From Enterobacter cloacae complex sp. ECNIH7 (GTDB lineage: Bacteria; Pseudomonadota; Gammaproteobacteria; Enterobacterales; Enterobacteriaceae): DNA of 64,000 nt. The stretch covers positions 3,162,001 to 3,226,000 of the forward strand of contig NZ_CP017990.1 in assembly GCF_002208095.1 (NCBI RefSeq). Direction: 5' to 3'. Below the pieces are notes generated by a model that saw nothing but the letters and a program-made list of their open reading frames with translations, did no database searches and was not told the origin of the DNA. The stretch's first letter is position 1, and each line of letters starts with the position of its first letter. Of this stretch, positions 1 through 8,847 are shown piece after piece. The translations under genes were made by a program, and so were the position numbers.

Positions 1-2036
1 ACCGCGCTGGCAATGGTGGCAAAGTTGTCGTCCGTTAACACCATGTCGGCGGCTTCCTTGGTTACTTCGGTTCCCTTGATCCCCATGGCGATACCCACAT
101 CCGCCCGCTTGAGCGCCGGGGCATCATTTACGCCATCCCCGGTCATGCCCACAACTTCCTGCTTACTTTGCAGGGCCTGCACAAGGCGGAATTTATCCTC
201 CGGGCTGGTTCGGGCGAAAATATCGTACTGCTGCGCGGCGTCGCTCAGCTGACGATCGTCCATCGCTTCCAGCTCACGTCCGGTGATAGCGCTTGCGGCG
301 TTACCAATCCCCAACATTTGCCCAATGCTCATGGCCGTTTGCGGGTGGTCGCCGGTGATCATTTTCACGCGGATCCCGGCCTGCAGACAGTCGGCAATGG
401 CGGTAATGGCCTCCGGACGCGGCGGATCCATCATTCCAGCAATACCCAGCAGGATCACGCCATCATGCAGGTCCGGGTGATCCAGCTCGCGTTGCCCCTC
501 GCGGGCAGGTTTCCAGGCCGCGGCCACCATGCGCAGACCTTCCCGGGCATACTCTTCAATCTTCCCTTCCCAGTAAGGCTGATCGAACGGCTGCAGCCCG
601 TCATTCGTCTGCTGGTACTGGCAGAGGCGGAACAGGACGTCCGGCGCGCCGGTGATTAAAATCACCTCTTCATCGCCCAGCCGGTACAGCGTGGACATGT
701 ATTTATACTGTGAATCAAACGGGATTTTGCTGCGCATTTCGGTATCGAGCGGTGGGAGCGGGATTTTCGCCGCCAGCACCTTCAGCGCGCCCTCGGTTGG
801 GCCCCCGGTGATTTTCCACAGCCCCTGCTCGTCTTTGATCAGCTGGCTGTCATTACAAAGGTCAATGGTGCGCAGGTAGCGTTCCAGCAGGGAACCCTGC
901 GTCACGCTGACGGGCGTTGGGTCATCTACGGGGTGAATATTCCCCACCGGTTCGTAGCTGTCGCCCTCCACGCGATAGGTCGTGTCAGCGGTAATCACCG
1001 CTTTGACCGTCATTTCATTCATCGTCAGGGTGCCGGTTTTATCCGAGCAGATGACCGTCATCGCCCCCAGCGTTTCAACCGTAGGCAGCTTGCGAATGAT
1101 GGCCTTGCGACGCGCCATGGCCTGTACGCCAAGCGAAAGGATGATGGAAATGATGGCCGGCAGGCCTTCAGGTACGGCGGCAACGGCGAGGCTGATAAGC
1201 GACAGCACCAGTTCAGAAACCGGCATATCCCGGAACAGGAGGCTAAAGACAAACAGCGCCACCATCATCACCAGGATAGTGATGAAGATGGTCTTACCGA
1301 GCTTGTCCATCTGCACCATCAGCGGCGTGCGGTGCTTTTCAATGTCGGACATCATCTGATTGATGTGGCCCAGCTCGGTCTCACCCCCGGTTGCCACCAC
1401 CACGCCTTTACCGCCGCCGGAGCTGACGGTGGTGCCCGAGTAGAGCAGATTATACCGGTCACCTAAGGGCAGTTCCCCGCTTAACGCATCGCTGTTTTTC
1501 TCAACAACGGTGGATTCGCCGGTCAGGATGGCCTCCTCCACGCGAAGGTTATGCGCTTCAATCACGCGCAGGTCCGCAGGGATACGATCTCCGGCGCGGA
1601 TCACCACGATATCTCCCGGTACCAGCGCCGTGGTGGGGATCGTTTCATGATTCCCCTGTCGTACCACTACGGCTTCGCTGGAGAGCATATTGCGAATGCT
1701 CTGCAACGATTTTTCAGCATTGCTCTCCTGGATATGGCCAATCAGCGCGTTAATGATGGCAACCCCAAGGATCACAAACATGTCTACCCAGTGGCCCATA
1801 AAGAGCTTAAGCAACGCGGCCACCAGCAGCACGTAAATCAATACGTCGTTAAAATGCGCCAGGAAGCGCAGCCAGGCGGGTTTGCCCTTTTTTTGCGGTA
1901 ACGCATTCTCACCGTGCTGCTGAAGTCGGGTTGATGCCTCAGTGCCGCTAAGGCCTTCCAGGGTGGAGTGGATATTAGACAGGGTTTCGTCAACGGTTTG
2001 TTGATAATACGGACGTTCAGGTTTTCCTGTTTTCAT
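1..2036 (-). CDS. P-type cation-transporting ATPase, Ca2+-type (3' end beyond window)
   Basis: This gene encodes an inner-membrane P2-type ATPase that moves a cation using ATP. About 678 codons are present; the C-terminal membrane half lies left of the window. Visible in order are a cation-ATPase N-terminal domain, an actuator-domain TGES motif near residue 172-175, the TM4 ion-binding motif PEGLP preceded by VAAV as in SERCA-type pumps, the phosphorylation motif DKTGTLT with Asp about residue 332, and the hinge GDGVNDAP close to the window edge. PEGLPA points to a Ca2+-like subgroup, but substrate cannot be fixed without TM5-TM6. The start is the ATG at 2036, behind a purine-rich AAGGAACG. 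A usp gene lies just upstream on the same strand and may share its transcript. Confidence 0.9.
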   Translation of the reverse strand, partial: MKTGKPERPYYQQTVDETLSNIHSTLEGLSGTEASTRLQQHGENALPQKKGKPAWLRFLAHFNDVLIYVLLVAALLKLFMGHWVDMFVILGVAIINALIGHIQESNAEKSLQSIRNMLSSEAVVVRQGNHETIPTTALVPGDIVVIRAGDRIPADLRVIEAHNLRVEEAILTGESTVVEKNSDALSGELPLGDRYNLLYSGTTVSSGGGKGVVVATGGETELGHINQMMSDIEKHRTPLMVQMDKLGKTIFITILVMMVALFVFSLLFRDMPVSELVLSLISLAVAAVPEGLPAIISIILSLGVQAMARRKAIIRKLPTVETLGAMTVICSDKTGTLTMNEMTVKAVITADTTYRVEGDSYEPVGNIHPVDDPTPVSVTQGSLLERYLRTIDLCNDSQLIKDEQGLWKITGGPTEGALKVLAAKIPLPPLDTEMRSKIPFDSQYKYMSTLYRLGDEEVILITGAPDVLFRLCQYQQTNDGLQPFDQPYWEGKIEEYAREGLRMVAAAWKPAREGQRELDHPDLHDGVILLGIAGMMDPPRPEAITAIADCLQAGIRVKMITGDHPQTAMSIGQMLGIGNAASAITGRELEAMDDRQLSDAAQQYDIFARTSPEDKFRLVQALQSKQEVVGMTGDGVNDAPALKRADVGIAMGIKGTEVTKEAADMVLTDDNFATIASA

Positions 2037-2083
2037 CGTTCCTTCCTCAGGTTCTATTCAGAAATCACCTTGCTTCTCTGTAA

Positions 2084-2515
2084 TTAACGAATAACGAAAA
2101 CAGGAACATGTGCGTAACGAACAATACTTGCCGCCTCCGATCCTAACAAATGGGTTTGAATATTTGGATTTCGCGAGCCGACAATAATCGCGCCGACGGT
2201 AAGTTCATCCGCCAGCTTAATAACCTCATCACGAACATTCCCGCTACGGACGTGGAGATGAACACGCTCTTCTGGCAGATTTACTTTTTTGACCAGGTCA
2301 GACAGCTTTTCTTTCGAATTATTAATCATATATTCATCCATTTTGCGCGCATCTGAAATAAAACCACGCGTCAGTTCGGCTGAAAACTTGGGCATGACGT
2401 GCAGCAAATGAATGTCACCCGATGCGCTTTGCGCGAGAAACTGTGCATGCTGCAACGCCTTATCCGCCAGGCTTGTCTCGTAGACATCCACCGGAACGAG
2501 AATGTTTTTATACAT
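2084..2515 (-). CDS. uspF: Universal stress protein, UspF/UspG-like
   Basis: This is a 143-residue cytoplasmic universal stress protein, the usual length of the UspF/UspG group. It begins MYKNILVPVD, the typical first strand of the UspA fold. It ends with the ATP-binding signature of the family, seen as VGSRNPNIQTHLLGSEA followed by VPVFVIR. I chose the ATG at 2515 because AAGGA lies about 9 bases upstream. The frame stays open upstream to 2683, but that stretch looks like leader rather than protein. It precedes the P-type ATPase on the same strand, so the two are probably co-transcribed. The exact paralogue (UspF or UspG) is less certain than the family. Confidence 0.85.
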   Translation of the reverse strand: MYKNILVPVDVYETSLADKALQHAQFLAQSASGDIHLLHVMPKFSAELTRGFISDARKMDEYMINNSKEKLSDLVKKVNLPEERVHLHVRSGNVRDEVIKLADELTVGAIIVGSRNPNIQTHLLGSEAASIVRYAHVPVFVIR

Positions 2516-2742
2516 ATCGAGCATCCTTTTTATAACCAACACGAGAGTGAATGAAGCAAAAAAACGCATTAAATGCAGGGGGTTGCCCTTAATGCCAGCT
2601 ACGGTAAAAAAGATGGATAATATTAAACGTAGCACAGGAATATCAGGTTTAGCGCTTCCCCACTGATAATGGTTATTTAACATTTATCTTTTCGCCGACT
2701 ATGCTCATAGTCAGCCACCGCTTCCGGCTCATGGAGGAATGT

Positions 2743-2853
2743 ATGTATGGTTTAAGCCTGATCCGTCTGGGTATGTTCATTGCACTTGCCATTATCGCCA
2801 GCACGGCGATTGGTTTATTTACCTATATGGTCGTCACTGTTCTGGCAGAATAG
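2743..2853 (+). CDS. Small single-span membrane protein, 36 aa
   Basis: A 36-residue ORF starts MYGLSLIRLG and carries one long hydrophobic stretch from about residue 7 to 34, ending in a TAG. A strong GGAGG lies 6 bases before the ATG at 2743, which selects it over the in-frame ATG at 2731. I do not recognise the family. The shape (a charged N-terminus then one membrane helix) is typical of enterobacterial stress-related small membrane proteins. It sits between a leftward usp gene and a rightward RND operon, so it could be co-transcribed with the latter. Expression is not shown by the sequence alone. Confidence 0.55.
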   Translation: MYGLSLIRLGMFIALAIIASTAIGLFTYMVVTVLAE

Positions 2854-2910
2854 TGTCACCCCTGTCCAGGTGATGGAATAAATAAAACAGTTATTTATTA
2901 GGGGAATACA

Positions 2911-3996
2911 GTGAACCGCTACCTCTCTCTTTTACCGTTCGTTTTGTTAACGCTCACGGCGTGCGACCCAAAACCGAAGCAAGCCGCTCCCCTTCCCAGG
3001 ATGGTAAAAGTGGCGGAGGTGACGGTTCCCGGTCACGCCCGGCAGCGCGTTTTTCCCGCCCGCATTGAATCGGGCGATGCCACAGACCTTTCCTTCAAGC
3101 GCGCAGGTCAAATTGAAGCGCTCGATGTGCGTCAGGGCGCAGCCATCAAACAGGGGCAACAGCTGGCCAGACTGAACGCCCGTGAAGCCCAGCAGCGGGT
3201 TAACGACAGACAAACGGCGGCGACGCTGGCCCAGAGGCAGTTCGATCGCTTCCAGACGCTGGCAGGCCGCCAGGCGATTTCGAAAGCGGAAATGGACGTG
3301 CAGCGTGCGAACCGTGATTCGGCGAATGCGGCGCTGCAGATTGCCCGAGAAGAGCTGAATCAGATGACGCTCGTCGCCCCCTTTAGCGGGACGGTGGCCA
3401 GCGTACATGTCCGAAACCATCAGGTGGTGTCCCCCGGTCAGCCCATTGCCACGTTAACCCGTACCGATCTGCTGGACGTGGTGTTCAGTATCCCTGAAAA
3501 CCTGTTTAAGGCCTTTGATATCCGCAACGCGCAGTATCGCCCCGTGGTGAAAATTAACGCCATGCCGGACCGGGAATTTACCGCCGTCTACAAAGAGCAC
3601 TCGGGCAGCAGCGACAGTAATACCCTGACCTGGCAGGTGATACTGACCATGCCGCGCCCGGATGATTTTCCCGCCGTCGGTGGCGTAAGCGGTACGGTGA
3701 CCATCAATTTAACCAACCTTCCGGCGGGCGCGGACGCTCAGGCGCTGGTCGTACCGGTTGAGGCAGTCTTTAACCCGAACAACAGCCCGCGCAACGAGCC
3801 GCACGTCTGGGTCGTAACGGGCGAAGGTGACGCGCTCCATCTCGAAGACCGCAAGGTCAGCGTGGGGCAAGTGAGCACCGAAGGGGTGGTGATTACCAGC
3901 GGGCTTAAGGCGGGCGAACGCGTGGTGGCCGCGGGCGTTGGGGAGCTCCATGCTAACCAGCCGGTACGTGTCTGGACGCGTGAACGGGGACTGTAA
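2911..3996 (+). CDS. RND efflux periplasmic adaptor lipoprotein (MFP family)
   Basis: This 361-residue adaptor would link an inner-membrane RND pump to an outer-membrane channel. The start is GTG, placed by AGGGGAA seven bases upstream. A lipoprotein signal ends LTAC with the lipidated Cys at residue 18; Asp follows it, the known +2 signal for retention in the inner membrane of enterobacteria. Then come a barrel-sandwich lipoyl half-motif, an alpha-helical hairpin at about 95-150, the second lipoyl half (LVAPFSGTVASVHV), a beta-barrel and a membrane-proximal domain. The stop overlaps the pump gene start by one base (TAATG), so translation is coupled. Substrate is unknown. Confidence 0.9.
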   Translation: MNRYLSLLPFVLLTLTACDPKPKQAAPLPRMVKVAEVTVPGHARQRVFPARIESGDATDLSFKRAGQIEALDVRQGAAIKQGQQLARLNAREAQQRVNDRQTAATLAQRQFDRFQTLAGRQAISKAEMDVQRANRDSANAALQIAREELNQMTLVAPFSGTVASVHVRNHQVVSPGQPIATLTRTDLLDVVFSIPENLFKAFDIRNAQYRPVVKINAMPDREFTAVYKEHSGSSDSNTLTWQVILTMPRPDDFPAVGGVSGTVTINLTNLPAGADAQALVVPVEAVFNPNNSPRNEPHVWVVTGEGDALHLEDRKVSVGQVSTEGVVITSGLKAGERVVAAGVGELHANQPVRVWTRERGL

Positions 3997-6900
3997 TGGA
4001 TATCTCTCGTCAATTTATCAATAATCCTGTTCGCGTCTGGCTAACGATCCTGCTGCTGGGCATCGGGGGTATTTTCGCCCTGTTGAATATCGGCAGGCTG
4101 GAAGATCCCGCCTTTACCATCAAAACCGCAGTGGTGGTCACCCACTACCCCGGCGCATCCGCTCAGCAGGTTGAAGAGGAGGTGACGCTTCCGCTGGAGA
4201 ATGCCCTTCAGCAGCTGCCTTATCTGGACAACGTGAGCTCCATCTCTTCAAACGGTCTGTCGCAAATCACCGTTAACATCGCTTCACGCTATCATTCGAA
4301 CGAGCTGCCGCAGATTTGGGATGAACTGCGCCGCCGCGTGGGCGATGCCTCGCGTCAGTTCCCGCCCGGCGTCGTCACGCCCTTTGTGAATGACGATTTC
4401 GGCGACGTGTTCGGCTTCTTCTTCGCCATTTCCGGAGATGAATTCAGTAATCCTGAACTGGTGAGATATGCGGAGCAGCTGCGCCGGGAGTTAATTCTGA
4501 TACCCGGCGTCGCGAAGGTCGCCATCGGCGGGGCGATTAGCCAACAGGTCAACATCGATATCTCCCTGACCAAAATGGCCGCGCGCGGCATTACGCTGAA
4601 CCAGCTTTCCGCCCTGCTCAGCAGACTTAACGTCGTTTCCAGCGCCGGAGAAATCACCTCCGGCACGGAATCCATTCGCCTGCACCCGACCGGTGAGTTC
4701 GAGAATCTTGATGAACTGGCGGATATCATCATCACGCCTTCCGGCACCGGGGCGGCGACGCGTCTGCGGGATATCGCCACGCTGTCGCGCGGGCTGAACG
4801 AATCGCCGGCCAGTATCTACCATGCCAACGGTAAAAAAGCCGTCACCATGGGCGTCTCGTTTATTCCCGGCGTGAACGTTATAGACGTGGGCCACGCGCT
4901 GGAGGCGAAGCTAAGCCAGATGTCGGCGGAAAAACCGGCAGGCATACAGATAGATCTGTTCTACGATCAGGCAGCCGAAGTGGGCCACTCCGTTAACGGT
5001 TTTATTATTAACTTCCTGATGGCGCTGGCGATTGTTATCGGCGTGCTGCTGATCTTTATGGGCGTACGCAGCGGGATCATCATCGCGGTTTCTCTCGCCC
5101 TTAACGTGCTGGGCACGCTGCTGATTATGTATCTGTGTGGCATTGAGCTACAGCGCATCTCGCTCGGGGCGCTGATTATCGCCCTCAGCATGCTGGTGGA
5201 TAACGCCATCGTGATTGTCGAAGGGGTGTTGATTGCCCGACAGCAGGGCTCGCCACTGCTGACCGCCGTGAACTACATCATCCGCCGCTCCGCCCTGCCG
5301 CTGCTGGGGGCGACGGTGATAGCCATCCTGGCGTTTGCACCCATCGGCCTGTCGCAGGATTCTACCGGGGAATACTGTAAATCCCTGTTCCAGGTGCTGC
5401 TGATTTCCCTGATGCTGAGCTGGTTCTCGGCGCTCACCCTCACCCCGGTACTGATTAAGTGGTGGTTGTTTAAAAACAACAGCGCGCCCGATAAAACCGA
5501 CGAGTCAGATCCTTACGATAAACGACTCTACCGCGCCTACCAGCGCCTGCTTAACGCGCTGCTGCACCATAAGGCACCGACGCTCATTGTGATGGCTGCG
5601 CTGCTGGCAGCCTCTGTCTGGGGCTTCGGCGCCGTGCGGCAAAACTTTTTCCCGTCGTCTAATACGCCGATTTTCTTTGTCGACCTGTGGCTACCCTACG
5701 GTACCGATATCAAGTGGACTGAGAAAATGACCAGCGATATTGAAAAGACGATCAATGGCCAGACGGGCGTGGAGACCACCGTCTCAACCATTGGTCAGGG
5801 AAGTATGCGCTTCATTCTGACCTACAGCGGACAGCGCCAGTACAGCAACTATGCGCAGATCATGGTGCGCATGGACGACCAGCGCAACATCTCCGCCCTG
5901 ACGCGCCACGTTGACGAGTACATCGCGCGAAACTATCCGCAGGTCAACGCCAGTACCAAACGCGTCATGTTTGGCCCCTCCGGCGACAGCGCCATTGAGG
6001 TGCGCATTAAAGGCCCCGACCCTGACAGGCTGCGCCTGATTGCCAGCCAGGTGGACGACATCCTCACCCTCGACCCGGCCACGGGCAGCGTCAGGAACGA
6101 CTGGCAAAACCGCAGCAAGGTGATCCGCCCACAGTACGTTGCCGCCCTGGGCCGCGAGCTTGGCGTAGATAAGCAGGACGTTGATAACGCGCTGGAGATG
6201 AACTTCTCCGGCAGCCGGGCGGGGCTGTACCGGGAAGGCAGTGACCTGCTCCCGGTCGTGGTGCGCCCGCCTGAGAGCGAACGGCTGGACGCCAATCACC
6301 TGAACAACGTGCTGGTGTGGAGCCAGACGCGGCAGCAGTATATCCCGCTGAGTAACGTCGTCAGCCGCTTCTCGCTGGAGTGGGAAGATCCGCTCATCCT
6401 TCGCCGCGACCGCTCGCGGGTGCTGACGGTGCAGACGGACCCGGACCCGCTGAGCCAGCATACCTCCGGGGACATTCTCGCCCGCGTGAAGCCGCAGATT
6501 GATGCCCTTAGCCTGCCACACGGCTACAGCATCGAGTGGGGGGGCGACGCGGAAAACTCCAGCGAAGCGCAGCAGGGGCTATTCACTACGCTACCTCTCG
6601 GGTATCTGGTGATGTTTGTTATCACCGTACTGATGTTCAGCTCGGTAAAAAATGCCGTCGCCATCTGGCTGACCGTGCCGCTGGCGTTGATTGGCGTCAC
6701 GCCTGGATTCTTGATTACCGGTATCCCGTTCGGCTTTATGGCGCTGATTGGCCTGCTGAGCCTGAGCGGCATGCTCATCCGTAACGGCATCGTGCTGGTG
6801 GAAGAGATCGAACAGCAGAAAACGCAAAAGGACCAGCACGAGGCGATCGTGTACGCCGCCACCTCGCGCCTGCGCCCTATCCTGCTCACCGCGTTCACGA

Positions 6901-7058
6901 CCGTACTGGGCCTGGCTCCGCTGCTGCTGGACGTTTTCTTCCAGAGCATGGCCGTTGTCATTATGTTTGGACTGGGATTTGCTACAATCCTGACGCTGCT
7001 GGTACTCCCCGTGATTTATGCGTGTTTCCATCGTAAGGACGAAGCCAAACAACAATGA
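3996..7058 (+). CDS. RND-family efflux pump, inner-membrane subunit (AcrB-like)
   Basis: This 1020-residue protein has the length and layout of an HAE-type RND pump: TM1 near the N-terminus, a large periplasmic domain, TM2-6, a second periplasmic domain and TM7-12. The proton-relay segment in TM4 reads MLVDNAIVIVEG, with Asp about residue 402 but Asn at the next position, where AcrB has a second Asp (D407-D408). In TM10 Arg929-Asn stands where AcrB has the relay Lys940-Asn. Both changes mark a divergent subfamily rather than a dead gene, since the frame is intact and the rest looks conserved. No outer-membrane factor is encoded nearby, so a TolC-like channel elsewhere is presumably used. Confidence 0.92.
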   Translation: MDISRQFINNPVRVWLTILLLGIGGIFALLNIGRLEDPAFTIKTAVVVTHYPGASAQQVEEEVTLPLENALQQLPYLDNVSSISSNGLSQITVNIASRYHSNELPQIWDELRRRVGDASRQFPPGVVTPFVNDDFGDVFGFFFAISGDEFSNPELVRYAEQLRRELILIPGVAKVAIGGAISQQVNIDISLTKMAARGITLNQLSALLSRLNVVSSAGEITSGTESIRLHPTGEFENLDELADIIITPSGTGAATRLRDIATLSRGLNESPASIYHANGKKAVTMGVSFIPGVNVIDVGHALEAKLSQMSAEKPAGIQIDLFYDQAAEVGHSVNGFIINFLMALAIVIGVLLIFMGVRSGIIIAVSLALNVLGTLLIMYLCGIELQRISLGALIIALSMLVDNAIVIVEGVLIARQQGSPLLTAVNYIIRRSALPLLGATVIAILAFAPIGLSQDSTGEYCKSLFQVLLISLMLSWFSALTLTPVLIKWWLFKNNSAPDKTDESDPYDKRLYRAYQRLLNALLHHKAPTLIVMAALLAASVWGFGAVRQNFFPSSNTPIFFVDLWLPYGTDIKWTEKMTSDIEKTINGQTGVETTVSTIGQGSMRFILTYSGQRQYSNYAQIMVRMDDQRNISALTRHVDEYIARNYPQVNASTKRVMFGPSGDSAIEVRIKGPDPDRLRLIASQVDDILTLDPATGSVRNDWQNRSKVIRPQYVAALGRELGVDKQDVDNALEMNFSGSRAGLYREGSDLLPVVVRPPESERLDANHLNNVLVWSQTRQQYIPLSNVVSRFSLEWEDPLILRRDRSRVLTVQTDPDPLSQHTSGDILARVKPQIDALSLPHGYSIEWGGDAENSSEAQQGLFTTLPLGYLVMFVITVLMFSSVKNAVAIWLTVPLALIGVTPGFLITGIPFGFMALIGLLSLSGMLIRNGIVLVEEIEQQKTQKDQHEAIVYAATSRLRPILLTAFTTVLGLAPLLLDVFFQSMAVVIMFGLGFATILTLLVLPVIYACFHRKDEAKQQ

Positions 7059-8020
7059 ATGCGACAGGGCTGAACATTATCAAAACGCTGGGCTGTATGA
7101 CGGCGGTCACCTTCTTCACCATCTATAATACCTGGGATCATTATGATTATGACTATCACTGGATCCTGGGGTTTTTAACCTTTATCTCGACGATTGCCAC
7201 GCCGCTGTTTTTTGTGGTTGCGGGCTATCTCGACGGACAATCCCGGCACGGCACCCGCTGGCAGCTGGGTAAAATTAAAAGCCTGGTGATTGTTTTTCTG
7301 TTCTGGATAACGATCTACTACCTGTGGGAGCCCTATCAGCGCGGCTATTTAATCCAGCCCTGGTTCGTGTTTGCGTTTGTGGTGATTTACACCTTCCACC
7401 CGGCGGTGGAGTGGCTCAGCCAGCGGCGAGCGCTGTTCTGCGGCGCGATTGCCGCCCTGCTGCTCTTTTCCTACGGATACGATCTGCTATCGGCGCTCTA
7501 TCCTGAGGCGCACGCCCTTTCTCTTTCACCACAGTATCGGCTGTGGACGTGGCTGCTGTTTTATCTGACGGGGCAACTCTTCTGCGACCCGAAAGTCGCC
7601 GAGTGGATTAGCCGCAAAAATGTGGTCAGGGCGGCGGTTGTCGCCATCCCGTTTATCTACCTCTTCACCTGGTTTTACGAGCGCCACTTCTTCTTCGCGC
7701 TGTTCAAGGCGGACAGAAACGCCTTTATTCTCACCGGCTCTCAAATTTACATTTTGATCATCGCGCTGGTGATTGCGGCAAACGGCGTGCGCTTTCGCCG
7801 CAATGCTGAATTTAAAGAGTCCATTCTGGCCGCTATCAGCAAAACGATGACAGGCGTGTACATTGTGCACTACTCGGTGTTTCATCTCCTGACGGCGCTG
7901 ATACCGGTGACCTCTCTCGGTATGAAGCTGGCGCTGATTGTGCTCACTTTCATTACCTCTGTTCTCTTCTCCATGCTGATATTGTCTAACGCCGTGGCAA
8001 AAAAGGTGATCACCCTTTAA
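7055..8020 (+). CDS. Acyltransferase-3 family integral membrane protein
   Basis: This 321-residue polytopic protein resembles the OafA/WecH acyltransferase-3 family. It shows about ten hydrophobic segments, a [12 protein letters not shown] segment matching the PLFFxxSGY family signature, and a late [13 protein letters not shown] helix (VYIVHYSVF) with the conserved His. The usual N-terminal Arg...His pair of the first helix is not obvious, so activity is uncertain. Its ATG overlaps the pump stop by four bases (ATGA), which makes it the third gene of the RND operon. It could acylate an envelope glycan or lipid moved or sensed by the pump; that is inference. Its 3' end overlaps pagP by four bases, tail to tail. 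Confidence 0.8.
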   Translation: MNATGLNIIKTLGCMTAVTFFTIYNTWDHYDYDYHWILGFLTFISTIATPLFFVVAGYLDGQSRHGTRWQLGKIKSLVIVFLFWITIYYLWEPYQRGYLIQPWFVFAFVVIYTFHPAVEWLSQRRALFCGAIAALLLFSYGYDLLSALYPEAHALSLSPQYRLWTWLLFYLTGQLFCDPKVAEWISRKNVVRAAVVAIPFIYLFTWFYERHFFFALFKADRNAFILTGSQIYILIIALVIAANGVRFRRNAEFKESILAAISKTMTGVYIVHYSVFHLLTALIPVTSLGMKLALIVLTFITSVLFSMLILSNAVAKKVITL

Positions 8021-8595
8021 AAGCCTAAGCGCAGCCAGGCAAAGAGCACGTTGCCGTTGTTATACGTCCCGGGAATGTAGGTGAACTGGACGGTAACGCA
8101 CTTATACCCGGCCGAAAACAGCGGGAAGATGAACGGTAGCGGGACATAGTTTGCAAAATCATCTCGCGCCGTGATGCCCGCTGCGGCACCGAGCCCGAGG
8201 CGGAAATCTTTGGCATTATCCAGATACCAGCCCTTCTCCCAGCCATAGCCCATCGCGGGCTGCCATTCGTTGTGCGAGTCCTTGAACATCATCGCGAAAA
8301 GCGCGCTCCAGTTGCCCTCTTCGTTATAGCGGGAAACGCCCAGACCACCGCCCCACGGCATTTCATTGTAATTGTCCGTTTTTTCCTTGTCGTACATAAA
8401 GCGAGCGTGCCAGCTCAGAAACGGCAGGTACAGGTCGTAACGTTGGGGCTCTTCCCAGGTTTGTGAAATATCATCCGTCAGCGCATTCCACCAGCCGCTG
8501 ATACGCTGTTCACCATAGACGTTGGGCTCCGCATGAAGCGGTGCGACGAATAAAAACAGAATCATCCAGAATGCCGAAAAGGTGCGTTGCATCAT
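8017..8595 (-). CDS. pagP: Lipid A palmitoyltransferase PagP
   Basis: PagP is an outer-membrane beta-barrel enzyme that moves palmitate from phospholipid to lipid A. This copy is 192 residues including a signal peptide ending at about LHA/EP. The catalytic residues known from E. coli are all present: His in WHARF (residue 63), and Asp-Ser in KDSHNEW (106-107). The GYGWE segment keeps the Gly that sets palmitate length (Gly88 of the mature E. coli enzyme). The C-terminus ends WLRLGF, a typical barrel end. Two ATGs lie in tandem at 8595 and 8592 behind GAGGGAA. In E. coli pagP sits elsewhere, beside cspE, so this location or copy differs. Confidence 0.93.
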   Translation of the reverse strand: MMQRTFSAFWMILFLFVAPLHAEPNVYGEQRISGWWNALTDDISQTWEEPQRYDLYLPFLSWHARFMYDKEKTDNYNEMPWGGGLGVSRYNEEGNWSALFAMMFKDSHNEWQPAMGYGWEKGWYLDNAKDFRLGLGAAAGITARDDFANYVPLPFIFPLFSAGYKCVTVQFTYIPGTYNNGNVLFAWLRLGF

Positions 8596-8847
8596 TATTC
8601 CCTCAGCTTAACTCACGCGGCGGTCACTATTACTGTAAACCATTCAGCACTTAACGGAGCCGGGAAGACATAATTATACGGCGCAGGTGTAGATGAAATT
8701 TATTTATTCAGCGCCTTCCGGAAAGATAAAAACGTTTTCTCAGGCGTTTTGTCGCGGTAGTCTCATAGGTTCCGTTTATATGACGGCTGCTTTGTGAGTG
8801 ACCTTTTCTTATACCAATAATTAAAAATCAGTACGGACAGGACAACT

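Noticed and set aside
2516..2683. Upstream in-frame extension of the usp gene
   Set aside because: The extension has no ribosome site and is not like any Usp N-terminus; MYKNILVPVD at 2515 is the family start.
8596..8847. Possible PhoP box in front of pagP
   Set aside because: Only single GTTTA/GTTAA-like half sites are seen, without the required 11-base periodicity.
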